Of a stretch of 64,000 bases of DNA, positions 12,962 through 23,219 are shown one piece after another. The DNA is taken from assembly GCA_003415625.1 (NCBI GenBank), contig PYIU01000003.1:1364001-1428000 (forward strand), written 5' to 3'. Made by a program: the position numbers and the translations under genes. How positions within the stretch are numbered: position 1 is the stretch's first letter; every line of letters starts with the position of its first letter. The notes beneath the pieces are model-generated. The model ran no database searches and was not told the origin of the DNA. It worked only from the letters and a program-made list of their open reading frames with translations. Source of the DNA: Aquanectria penicillioides (taxonomy: Eukaryota; Ascomycota; Sordariomycetes; Hypocreales; Nectriaceae).

Positions 12962-13403
12962 TGCAACGAGCGTCAGGAAGGCGACAGTGGCATGCGATGC
13001 ATCACCTGAAGTTGGAGATGCAAAAAATGTCGTCTTTGTTGACGCGCCTGATGCTGGTCGCGATGAGCTCGGGCTGGCAGGTCAACTTTTTGGGAGAGCT
13101 CGATACCGCCCGAAGTTGAGCCGGCCAATTGTGGTGCTCTGATTGTGGAGGGACGGTCGGAGCTCCATCGGTCTGGAAACGGTCAACTTGCACTGTGGCG
13201 AATGGCAGGCAGCGCTAAGTAAAGCAGTGCTAATTTGTGCCGGCACACGGCCCGTTTTTACAAAGGCTCATTTGCCTTCCTTGGGATCGAGCGATGTCAA
13301 AATAATCGTGAGTCACCATTCACACCAACAACATTCACATCCTCCTTTGGAACTTTGCGAATCCGCGCCAGGAGAGAAGAAAGGCATTCCGCCTTCATTA
13401 AAA
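12962..13403. promoter_or_regulatory. Shared divergent promoter of NUP192 and trpC
   Basis: A 442-base interval between two start codons pointing away from each other. It contains a TGAGTCA element close to trpC. Both leaders and both promoters must fit here. No other gene is seen. Confidence 0.75.
13309..13315 (+). promoter_or_regulatory. TGAGTCA, Gcn4/CPC1-type cross-pathway element
   Basis: A perfect TGA(G/C)TCA heptamer 89 bases before the trpC start codon. In fungi this is the binding site of the Gcn4/CPC1/CpcA bZIP activator, which induces amino-acid biosynthetic genes on starvation. Tryptophan genes are classic targets. The match and position are seen; its function here is inferred. 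Confidence 0.7.
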
Positions 13404-15771
13404 ATGGGTTCCTCCGACATCATTGATCACTCACCGCACCAGCCAGACCCCTCTGACCCAATCCCTACCGCCTCCAACTTGATTCTCATTGACAACTACG
13501 ACTCTTTCACCTGGAACATTTACCAGTATCTTGTGCTTGCGGGTGCCACTGTTGATGTGTACCGAAACGATAAGATCACTCTCGAGGAGCTTATAAACAA
13601 GAATCCCACTCAAATCATCATCAGCCCTGGCCCAGGCCACCCCGAGACCGATTCCGGCGTCAGTCGCGATGTCATCCGTCACTTTGCCGGCAAGGTCCCC
13701 ATCCTAGGTGTCTGTATGGGCTTGTATGTTTATTTACTTTTTTTTTTTTTTTTTTTTTCGTTTTCTTCTTCTTTCGGAACTTCTTGACACAGACATCTGA
13801 CACCTTTCCAGACAGTGCATCCTCGACGTCTATGGTGGAGAAGTTAGCTCTGCTGGAGAGTGGCTCCACGGAAAGACCTCTCCCCTAACTCACGATGCTA
13901 AGGGCGTATTTGCCGGCCTCAGTCAGGGTGTCCCCGTTACTCGTTACCATTCTCTCGCGGGTACTTATGCTAGCTTGCCTGAATGCCTTGAGGTCAGCTC
14001 TTGGGTTGCCAAGCCTGACGGATCCCCTGGAGTCATCCAGGGTGCTCGCCACAAGCAGTACTGCGTTGAGGGTGTTCAGTTTCACCCTGAGAGTATCCTA
14101 ACCGAAGGTGGTCGCACTATGATCACCAACTTCCTTCACATGCAGGGGGGCACTTGGGAGGAAAATGCTCGCATCCAAAAGGCTGCTGCGATCAATGGTG
14201 TTAATGCTGCCAAGCCAAAGAAGAATAACATCTTACAACAGATTTACGCCCACCGAAAGGCCGCTGTAGAAGCCCAGAAGCAAATCCCCTCGCAGCGAAT
14301 GGCTGATTTGCAGAGCGCTTACGACCTAAACGGAGCTCCTCCTCAGATCCCCTTCGTTCGTCGGCTCCGACAGTCTCCGTTCGACGTTTCCCTCATGGCA
14401 GAAATCAAGCGTGCCTCTCCCTCCAAGGGCATCTTCAACCTTGATATCAGCGCCCCCGCCCAGGCTCGCAAATACGCCCTTGCTGGTGCTAGTGTCATCT
14501 CGGTTCTCACAGAGCCTGAGTGGTTCAAGGGCAGCATTGAGGATCTTAGGGCTGTCCGACAAGTATTGGACGGCATGCCCAATCGACCCGCAATTCTCCG
14601 AAAGGAGTTTGTGTTCGACGAATATCAGATCCTCGAGGCTAGGTTGGCTGGTGCAGATACAATTCTTCTTATCGTGAAGATGCTAGAAACTGAGGTGCTC
14701 GAGCGGCTGTACAAGTACTCCCTTTCATTAGGAATGGAGCCCCTTGTCGAGGTACAGAATGCTGATGAAATGACAATCGCCGTCAAGTTGGGTTCCAAGG
14801 TCATTGGTGTCAACAACCGAAACCTCGAGAGCTTTGAGGTTGATATCAACACCACCAGCCGATTGCGCACCATGGTGCCTGAAACCACTATCATCTGTGC
14901 CCTCAGCGGTATCAACACCCATGATGACGTCGTTATGTGCAAGAAGGATGGCATCAACGCCATTCTAGTCGGCGAGGCCATCATGAGGGCGCCTGACGCC
15001 AGCACATTCATCTCCGAGCTGTGCTCAGGATCCAGCGCCCCAGCTGAGAAGAAGTCTGTTGCTCCTTTATATGCCAAGATCTGCGGCACTCGGAACGCTG
15101 AAGCTGCTACCAAGGCTGTCGAGTCCGGAGCCAACTTTGTAGGAATCTGCCTTGTTCCCGGCGCAAAGCGTTGTATCTCTCATGACACAGCGCTTGCAAT
15201 CTCCGAGGCTGTGCACTCTCAGTCTACCATCCCCAAGCCGGAGACTGAAGTCCCTGTCTCTCATGTGAAGGCCACTGATTTCTTCGCTGAAGCTTCGACG
15301 AGACTTCAGAGCTCCCGAACTCAACTTGTCGGCATCTTCCAGAATCAGCCGCTTAACGAAGTCTTGGAGAAGCAGCAGCAATACAAGCTTGACCTTGTTC
15401 AGCTTCATGGCGAGGAGCCCATTGAGTGGGCAAACCTCATCCCCGTGCCTGTAATTCGAGCCTTTAAGCCCGGTCACGTTGGAATTGGCCGCCGTGGCTA
15501 CCACACTATCCCGCTGCTCGACTCAGGTGCTGGCTCTGGCAAGCTTCTGGACGTTTCCAGTGTAAGGGAGGTTCTTGAGAAGGATTCCGAACTCAGAGTC
15601 TTCCTTGCCGGTGGATTAAATCCCGATAATGTTACTGAGGCTGTCCAGGCTCTTGGCCCCTTGAGCGAGCGAGTTGTTGGTGTGGATGTCAGCAGTGGTG
15701 TCGAGGAAGATGGAAAACAGAGTCTTGCAAAGATCGAGGCGTTTGTGAAGGCGGCAAAAGCAATCCGATAG
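13404..15771 (+). CDS. trpC: Trifunctional tryptophan protein (glutamine amidotransferase / IGPS / PRAI)
   Basis: Exons 13404-13723 and 13812-15771 give 759 residues, the normal length for fungal TrpC/TRP1. Three enzymes follow in order. The N-terminal glutamine amidotransferase subunit of anthranilate synthase shows [10 protein letters not shown], the nucleophile Cys104 in GVCMG, and the FHPES motif. Indole-3-glycerol-phosphate synthase starts near residue 247 and shows [11 protein letters not shown] and [12 protein letters not shown]. Phosphoribosylanthranilate isomerase starts near residue 524 with the AKICGT motif and later VQLHGEEP. Together with the separate anthranilate synthase large subunit, it carries out early and middle steps of tryptophan synthesis in the cytosol. 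The single intron (13724-13811) contains a 21-base poly-T, and splicing restores [16 protein letters not shown]. The start ATG sits in an AAAATGG context. A TGAGTCA element lies upstream. Confidence 0.97.
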
Positions 15772-16362
15772 ATGGACACCGATTAGACTAAAGAAGAAAA
15801 GTGTACGGATATCAAAGTTATTTGGAGATACGACATCATTGTGACTTGGAATCATTTGTAGTGACTAGTTTGGCATGCCCTTAACGAGCAATAACGTCAG
15901 CATTGTGCATCCCAGGCTAGTAATCCCTATCCAGAGCCTGTTTCGAATGGCCAGCAGGTTTATGACAGTGATATTCAATATCCTTAAACTCATGGGGGTT
16001 GTCTGTTTTAAGCCTCGAGGCACGGCTACATTATTAAAATATCGGGCACTTCTGATCTGCATTTGATGCTACACTAGTTATAGTTGTTGGTCTTCTTCCA
16101 GTTGCTTCACTGTCCAGCATGGGATGTTACTCCGCCTTCACTCCTAAGGCCCCTCCCTAATGCGCTTCTTCCTCGTCGTCTTAGGCCTCTTCCCTAAGAT
16201 GCGACTCAACATCCCCTCATAATATTTTTTTTTTCTCATCCAACTTTCACTCTAGCCTATATTTTATTCACTTCTCTACTGTTCTAGGAATTCATTTTCA
16301 TTCTCAGTCCAAGACTCTCACTTCAATTTCAACCTTATCCTGCAACATCAACGTCTAGGTCA
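15772..16362. other. Intergenic, trpC 3' end and BRCT gene promoter
   Basis: An AT-rich tail after trpC runs to about 16080, followed by a C/T-rich leader with T runs around 16220-16330 before the next start codon. No gene is seen. Confidence 0.7.
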
Positions 16363-17820
16363 ATGCCTCGCCAAATTTTCAAAAACAAGGTCATTGCCAC
16401 GGCCGGTCCACTTCCGGGACAATTTACCGTTGAGAATCTCAAGCGGTGGACCCAGCTTCGCAAGGGTTACTTCAGAGATGACTTCGACTGGGATGTTACG
16501 CATCTCCTTTGCACGAGAGAGCAATTCAACAAAAGAGTTCCACGAGGTATAACCAGTCTTTCCATGAGACTTTCTTCTTTTTTTCAATTTTGAGAATACT
16601 GAATGGTTCTCACTTTCCTGTAGTTAAAGAAGCATTGAAGCGTGGCAAACAGTTGCACATTGTTCACTATGACTGGTTCGAGTTCTCCGCTGTCCACGAG
16701 AAACGCCAGCCTGAAAGGGAGTACTCAATGAGAAGTATTCTCGCCAAGCAGAATGCCTTGAAGAGAGAACAGGCCAGAATCGAGAAAGGGAAAAAGGACG
16801 GCGAGAAGTTTGTCAACACAAGTATCTTCATTGTCCTGCCCAAACCACAGCTCTACTCAAGTTGTCTAATGCTGTCAGATTTATTTCACATTTACGTCGA
16901 TCGAGAATTTTTCCCGTATCAAATAGATATCAATCGTGATGACGAGGCCGCTGGGAAATTTGGACAACGATATACTCTTTGCGTAGAGAAGACTCCCTCC
17001 TAGTTTCTCCCGGCCTTCCCGCTAACATGATGCTCACAGCTCTGGGAATCTGATGCGAAGCCTCATCTCTATTGGTTCACCGCCAAATTCTTGAAGAAAA
17101 AAGGAGATAGCCAACCGAGCTACTACCGCCCAAGCCATTGTTCTGGAAAGTGGAGGGCTGAAATGGATCACTTCATGGAGTTTTTCCGAATCAAGACGGG
17201 CATTGACTGGGAGGACCGTGTGATCAAGATGAAGACAATGGCAGGGTCTTGTTTTCAATACTCTCCACCGGTCAGTTTTCCCGCGCAGAAATGAAGGCTC
17301 TATAGAGCTGACAATAACTTAGACAGGAGGCAAGCCTGTCGGGCGTCGTCTACGATTTGACTACGACTACTGCCGCCAGGTGAATGCCGAAATCCGAGGG
17401 TTGTCATGGCCACCCCCGGAAGAGTTTTTGCCAGCTGAGGGTCAAGATCAACGTGATATACACATATCGACATTCAAAGAAGAAGATCAATTACAGCACC
17501 CTGTCGATGGTGTCACGAAAATTGACGAGGAAGCTACAGCTATCGCCGACCAAGCCATGGTTGTAGATGCTGATGCGGTCCCCAATGGGAAATCCAAACA
17601 ACCTTCCCAAAACTCGACTGCTGGTAGCACCGATGATGAAATGCCAACGACTTCGGTTTCATCAGCACCGACACCAGATTCCTCGCTGGATGATCCCAGT
17701 AGTCCATCCAGCGGTGATTGTCAGTGTGAAGCCAGTCCATCCTTCGATGTGTGTGTCAGGGATATACAGGAGCGTTGCCATGATGTTAACTCAAGGTCAG
17801 AGTTTCCAACCGAGCAGTGA
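16363..17820 (+). CDS. BRCT-domain protein with a WGR-like region
   Basis: Five exons (16363-16546, 16624-16821, 16879-16982, 17040-17270, 17323-17820) give 404 residues. Residues about 3-95 look like a BRCT domain: a hydrophobic first strand (KVIATAG), DVTHLLC, and the conserved tryptophan in HYDWFEFS (Trp79). Residues about 137-235 resemble a WGR domain. It has an aromatic, strand-rich start (FFPYQIDINRDD, RYTL, LYWFTAKF) and ends FFRIKTGIDWEDR, which matches the typical KTGN.WEDR end, but the Trp-Gly-Arg triad itself is absent. The remaining 165 residues are acidic and Ser/Thr-rich, probably disordered. BRCT plus WGR is the N-terminal half of fungal PARPs; no PARP regulatory or catalytic domain follows. 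A role in DNA-damage signalling or chromatin is inferred only. All junctions keep the frame. Confidence 0.85.
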
Positions 17821-18158
17821 CTTAGGGGAACATTACAATTCACCCATGCAACCCAGGCTAGTGCCATTTCAGGCGGTTGAATATGGATAAATGGAAGGAG
17901 ATTTGAAGGGTTGAGACATGCCGAGGAAAGTGAGCGTCAATTGATGGAGAAAGGCAGCGTTGCAACAGACCATTATATTTCATGACAGTGGCAAAGACAG
18001 TCATGGTCCCTTGCTTAGTCTTCAATGAGGTTCATTATTCAATTTCCATGGCCCGTGTCAAGACAATACCAACGCTATTCCGTACATTCCGTATACATCG
18101 TTTTAATAAACAGTCCGTCCACCCACCATAAATGATTATGACTCCCAAAATAGGATTC
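17821..18158. other. Convergent 3' interval, BRCT gene and USE1
   Basis: 338 bases between two converging stop codons, AT-rich towards 18020-18130. No gene is seen. Confidence 0.7.
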
Positions 18159-19324
18159 TCAAAACCTCAGTTTGGGAAAGACAAACACCAACAACACCAA
18201 TGAAACCATCAGCCCATACACCCAAGCATACAGCATCATCCTACCCCACCAACCCTCACCCTCCGTCATCTTCCTCAACATGCCCATCCTTCCCTGCGCT
18301 GCCTCCATGCCCCGTTCCGTCTTGTCCATACCATCGCCTGCACGGGTCAACAGCTCTTTGTCGGCCTCGAGAGTGGAAGAAAAGCGCTGCGAGCTTGTTT
18401 TTAGAGCGCTTGCCATCTTAAGAATCGAATCTGATAGAGCATCCTGCTCGGCCCGTTGGCGGTCGAGGATAGCTTCGGCGGTGGCTGTTGAAGCCTGAGG
18501 GGCAGCAGGCTTGGAGCGATTCGCGAAGAGAGCGGCACGAGCGGTAGAGTGAGCGGAAGTTGTGGATGATTGTGCTCCACCGCGAGAGCGGAGTGTTTGG
18601 GTTGTCTGAGTGGGCGCTTGTTGGGTCGAAGATGGGGGAGATGTTGCTTCAGGGGCGGACGGTGCCGCTGCTGCAGGTATTGCCTGAGTTGGCTCAGGGA
18701 ATGCTTGGGATGGAGGCTCCGGTGGTTCTGACTCGGCCGGATCTTCTTGACTGGAACTCTCTGTTGCGACGTCGGTAGATACTGAGTCGGCCATGCTATC
18801 GCTCGGGGTGGGAATGATTTCCGAAAGTATATCTTCCCCATCTGAACTAATGTCGTCGTCGTCGTCGTTGTCGATGGCCGCCTAATGAAGTACGTCAGCG
18901 CGCGGTGCCCGTTTTCGAATAGCGTGGCTTTCTAACCTCTCGCAAATCTTCCAGTCGATCCAACAGCACTTCCAATAGTTCCCTCTTCCGATTCAAGTCC
19001 CCTTGAACCTCTGCTCTCCTTCCAGGTGCCTTAATGCCCATGGCATCTTGTTCCAATTTCGTAAGCGAAGTTCGCGCAAAGTCAAGGTTCTTGAAATGTG
19101 AAGTCAGCGTCACTGTCTCCTCTTTTCGCGGTGTCCTGAGAAGGGCTCACAGCTGTTACCCTCGCCCGCTCAAACTCGCTTGTTCTGAGCCTACGTTCGC
19201 GATCGGCATCGGCGTGGAGAACAGTCTGTTGCAGGCGCAAGAGCAGGTGCCCCAGCTCTGCAGAGGCGACATCAATACCGCTCCTATTGATAGGGGCACC
19301 CGGTGCCTGCGACAATCGGGCCAT
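18159..19324 (-). CDS. USE1: Use1, SNARE of Golgi-to-ER retrograde fusion
   Basis: Exons 19324-19151, 19089-18937 and 18881-18159 give 349 residues. The C-terminal half is a SNARE-type amphipathic helix (about residues 245-314, starting ILDRQRAEQDAL) followed by one membrane anchor (about 326-344, AWVYGLMVSLVLLVFVF) and a short KLRF tail, the topology of a tail-anchored ER SNARE. The N-terminus (MARLSQAP...) is helical, and residues about 110-240 are acidic then Pro/Ala/Thr-rich and probably disordered. In yeast, Use1 acts with Ufe1, Sec20 and Sec22 to fuse COPI vesicles with the ER. It is longer than yeast Use1 (about 245 residues) because of the linker. Junctions RARVTA-NLDFAR and EDLRE-AAIDND keep frame. 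The Use1 name rests on helix pattern and layout; another ER SNARE is the alternative. Confidence 0.87.
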
Positions 19325-20346
19325 GGTGTAATGGTGGACAATTCGTTGTGGCCACCGCGATCTGGGGATGATGGTCTTAGTGACGTGTGCGGTTCAAATA
19401 GGAAGCTCTGGAGTGCGGCGGGTCAAGTGTGGCTGAAGCTTAGTGTGCGCCACATCACATGCTGCATAGTGCAAGTACAGTCCCTGATTCCCCTACATCA
19501 TTGGATCGTCATTTCTTATTGGGCACTTTTAGGTAGTTATATCCCTGGTACAGTTCTTTAAGTCTGTATTTTCAACTAGCTTTTACCCTTATTATTGTTG
19601 CAGTCATCGTAACCTCCAAATTCCGCTTCGTGTTTTAACTTACAACAGCTAAGCGACACCAGGCTTCAAGATAGCTCAAAGTTTCATGTTGATCTTGGCC
19701 CCAAATCCCCCAAATCTAATCAAATTCAGAACATAAAACGACGAGAGAAAAAAGAATCAAGTCGGTCAAATTAATAAAATCAAAGGGCGCTCAGCATCTT
19801 ATTTTCTTGAGCGGAGTAGGTGGGCTACCCTATACAACTTTCGTTGATTGGAAGTATTTGATGTCACTGTTGCCGCCTAGTGACCTAAGATCATAATCAG
19901 GACAAAGAATTGGAATGGATAAGGCAAGAAAGTGAACCGTAAATCCTAATTAAGAGAGTCTGAAAAAAAAAAAACATCAAGCATTCAATAAATCTGCCAA
20001 CGCGGTCGAGATCTGTCCTGTGATTTTGTGTCAAGAGAAGGCCATTGCTTTTTATTCTAGCCCGACTCTACCTTGACCGCTTCTGCAAGCCCCTTGCTAG
20101 CACCGCAATAGTACATGATTAAGATTGCTCGACCTTATGGATAAGACTTCCGATTGAAATACCATCACCCAAAAGTATTGAGGTCCGAGGTAGAAATCCA
20201 TATCTCCCCAAATTCCACCATGAACTCCCCAACTCCAAAGAAACGCAAGGTGTGATTTTTTTTTTGATCACACGGATCAACAACGTTGGAAATGTGGCTT
20301 CATACTCGTTGCTTTCGCTGACGCCAGTCATGAGAGGCGTGTATGC
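19325..20346. other. Intergenic, CWC21 3' end to USE1 start
   Basis: About 1 kb, AT-rich between 19550 and 20130 with a 12-base A run near 19963. Both flanking genes are on the minus strand, so this holds the CWC21 3' region and the USE1 promoter. No coding signal is seen. Confidence 0.7.
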
Positions 20347-20909
20347 TTACTCCTTCTTCTCGACCTCCTCGCCCTCCTCCTTCTCCAAGGCACTGCGTAA
20401 CCTCTCCTCCTGTCGTTTCCAGTGGCTACCCTCCTCGTAGTCGGCGCTGATCTTCAGCGCTCTCCGCAGGCGTTCGCTCTCTTTGATCTTGGCGTCAGCC
20501 ATCTCGTGAACCTGGTGCTCCTTGAAGGTCTTCCTGGCGCCGGAGCCTTTTCTTCCAGAATTCATCTCGGCAAGCAGCTTCTGTCGAAGTTCGTCACATC
20601 GCCGGTCAATCTCGTCTTCGTCAACCCTGGATCCGGTTAGCATCGCAAAGGGGCTCTGTTTTGGCAGTGGTAATCGTACTCTTCCTCCTCAAGCTTATCG
20701 CGCAAATCAAAGACCTTGACCTCAACCTCTCTCTTGCGATCGTGTTCAAGGATGCCCTTGTCTGGCTGCCGCTGCTTGTGTCGCAAGCTATCCAGGTCCT
20801 TGGGATACGGTGCACCGAAGTCACGGGGCCGCATGTGAGCGAGGTTCCGTTGAACATAGCCGGAGGTACCGCTGCCGCGGGGAGTAGAAAGGCCGACGTT
20901 ATCCGACAT
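20347..20909 (-). CDS. CWC21: Cwc21/cwf21-domain pre-mRNA splicing factor
   Basis: Two exons, 20909-20680 and 20626-20347, give 169 residues. The N-terminus [22 protein letters not shown] is the hallmark of the Cwc21/SRm300 family, a spliceosome component that contacts Prp8 and Snu114 near the catalytic core. A cwf21 domain follows: charged helix [18 protein letters not shown] then [18 protein letters not shown], which is restored exactly by splicing a 53-base intron with a good GCTAAC branch site. The C-terminal 60 residues are charged and helical, ending EEVEKKE, in keeping with fungal members longer than yeast Cwc21 (135 residues). It is divergent from CDC123 with under 400 bases between the two start codons. 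Confidence 0.93.
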
Positions 20910-21306
20910 GGTGAAGCTGGAATCGGGTTGTGTATCTTGATTCGGCGATGTCCTTGCTGAAGATCGGTTCTGGGCTTGGAGGAATCGACGAAACAGAGCA
21001 GAGTCGTTGGAAGCTGGAGAATGAATGGTGGGGCTAGTGACGCAGGACCCTGGGCGGGCGGTGAGGCGGTGAGGCGCCGATAGAGCGATAGAGAGCGGCA
21101 GAATTTAATCGATGGTGGGGTAATTTATTCACTGCTGATGGAGATTGAATAATTATTTCTAAGGCGTGGATGAAGGTGTATGACTCAAGGCGTCACGTTG
21201 ATGACCCTGGGCTATTTTTCTCCCCAAGACAAAATATCGAAGACTCCAAGTGAGGGATACCTACTTGAATTGTATCTTACTTTCTTCCATCTCACAATCT
21301 ACTACA
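20910..21306. promoter_or_regulatory. Shared divergent promoter of CWC21 and CDC123
   Basis: 397 bases between two outward-pointing start codons, with no other ORF of note. A GGCGAGGCG-like GC block sits near 21050 and AT-rich DNA near 21100-21160. It holds both promoters and leaders. Confidence 0.7.
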
Positions 21307-22545
21307 ATGCCGCAGTTACCTGATGCCCCTGAAGGGAAAGAGGGCGAGGTTGTCTTCCTGCCTGCCACCAAGGACCACATTCTAAACTGTTCCTACGATT
21401 CGTGGTTTCCAAAATACAGAAGCTCATGCCTCAAGTCCCGAATCATCCCCATTCCACAGTCCTTCGTCGACTATCTCCACGAAGATGGCATCGTCTTGGC
21501 CGATGACGATCAGACACCAGATGAGACAGACGAAGAATGGCATGCAACGGGAACCGCATCTACCAGAGCACCCGAAAGGGATCCCGAGTCCTCAGACGAC
21601 GAGGAAGATGAACCCGAAAGGCTACCACCGAACCAAAGGTTTCCCGAGATTCACCAGCTGATCAAGGACAAGATTGCTGAACTGGGAGGTTCAGTAGCGC
21701 CTAAGTTGAACTGGTCATCACCCAAGGATGCCCAGTGGATATCGCCCCATCAGAATACACTCAAGTGCACATCTCCAAACGACATTTATCTTCTCCTTAA
21801 GTCGTCATCTTTTGTCTCACACGACCTCGATCATGCATTTGATGAGACTACTCCCGCGCCTCCCTCAAGACCATTCGCACCTGTTCTTGTGCTGCGACCG
21901 TTTTTCGTACCGCATCCTGCCCTTGAGTTCCGCTGTTTTGTCAAGCACCGAACCCTCATTGGAATCTCACAGCGCGATCTAAACCATTACGCCTTCCTGG
22001 AAGGTATCCGACCCCAGCTCTGGAGGAAGATTAAGACATTTTTCCGGGAGAAGCTGAGGCTCACCTTCCCGGATGCCAGCTTCGTGTTTGATGTGTATAT
22101 CCCGGAGAACTCATTTGAAAAAGATGGATTGGGTAGAGTGAGACTCATGGATATTAACCCCTGGGCTCCTCGGACGGATAGCTTGCTGTTCTCATGGCAG
22201 GAGTTGCTCGAGAAGGAAGTTGCCAAGCCACTCTACGGCTCTGTAAGCGATGAAGCACGGGAGGCGATTAATGCCGACGATACAGTCACGGAAGGAGAAG
22301 ACGAAGATGACGAAGTTCAATATCAACCCGATGTTGTGCCAGAGTTTCGAATCATTGAAAAAGACGACCCGGCGGCGTACAACTTCAGTAGTCCAATGTA
22401 CTCGGCGCACAAGTTGCCCAAGGAGGTTGTCGATGCAAGCATGGGAGGAGAGGGAGGATTGAGAGAATTTGCCGCACAGTGGAAGCAGATTACTGAAGGA
22501 CGAGGAGACGGTATATGGGAGCAAGCCGGCACCGCATCGAGATAG
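21307..22545 (+). CDS. CDC123: Cdc123, eIF2 assembly chaperone (D123 family)
   Basis: An intronless frame of 412 residues. Family features are the N-terminal NCSYDSWFPKYRS block, VLRPFFVPHPALEFRCFVK followed by GISQRDLNHY, and the C-terminal DVYIP...RVRLMDINPWAPRTDSLLFSW. The LMDINPW segment carries the metal/ATP-binding acidic and asparagine residues of this ATP-grasp-like fold. An acidic serine-rich insert lies near residues 80-110 and another near 320-345. Cdc123 binds eIF2 gamma and is required to join gamma with alpha and so build the eIF2 complex in the cytosol; it is essential in yeast. The ATG at 21307 is chosen because the frame further upstream has no ATG and the family begins close to this residue. 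Confidence 0.95.
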   Translation: MPQLPDAPEGKEGEVVFLPATKDHILNCSYDSWFPKYRSSCLKSRIIPIPQSFVDYLHEDGIVLADDDQTPDETDEEWHATGTASTRAPERDPESSDDEEDEPERLPPNQRFPEIHQLIKDKIAELGGSVAPKLNWSSPKDAQWISPHQNTLKCTSPNDIYLLLKSSSFVSHDLDHAFDETTPAPPSRPFAPVLVLRPFFVPHPALEFRCFVKHRTLIGISQRDLNHYAFLEGIRPQLWRKIKTFFREKLRLTFPDASFVFDVYIPENSFEKDGLGRVRLMDINPWAPRTDSLLFSWQELLEKEVAKPLYGSVSDEAREAINADDTVTEGEDEDDEVQYQPDVVPEFRIIEKDDPAAYNFSSPMYSAHKLPKEVVDASMGGEGGLREFAAQWKQITEGRGDGIWEQAGTASR

Positions 22546-23219
22546 ATTCGAGAGAAGGGGAATAAAATAACTTGAACATAGATGGAGGCGAGGAATGGAG
22601 ACCAAAATGCCTTTCAGTCCGCAAACCAAGAGACTTATGACACGAAAAACCAGTTATGATTCAAGTATTTGGTTGATCCCATCATATGACGTCAAACTGA
22701 AAGTAATGCGAGTGGACAACACTTGCCTTGGGTAGGTGGGTAGCTGAGAAGGCATCAGGGGTGTGGCGGAGGAGGTTTGCCCCAGTGCAGATAAATGTAA
22801 ACATTCACGTGAACTGCACTGTGCAACTACACCACTCTCTCGCGCTTTCTTTCTACAGCTGTTTGCAAAAGTTAAGTACATTTTCCTCGAATTTGGTTAC
22901 CAGCCGATTCTACCTGCCTTCAACTGCCTTCAACTGTCTCCAGCTGCTCACTGAAAGCGAAGTACTAAGCAACGCCATATTCCTTCTTCCCGCCGGCTGA
23001 ACCACCATCGTTTTTGAGCCTCGTCTCTCTTAGACCATTTGTTGAACTATTTGTTGAAGCAGCGCTATCCCTGCTTCCGCCCTGGGACGCTGGACGGTAG
23101 GAGATCTTGGTGGGGGATTCGAGATTGCAGCTGTGGTTGTGAATGCAGCTGTCAATACAGTGGAGTGGATCGTTAATACTCACCGTTTCTCCCGCGGACT
23201 TCACGTTGTACCGAGGACG
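22546..23219. other. Intergenic, CDC123 to DUF3716 gene
   Basis: About 670 bases in tandem orientation. It is AT-richer up to 22720, then mixed. A short direct repeat of CTGCCTTCAACTG occurs near 22915-22940. No gene is recognised. Confidence 0.65.
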
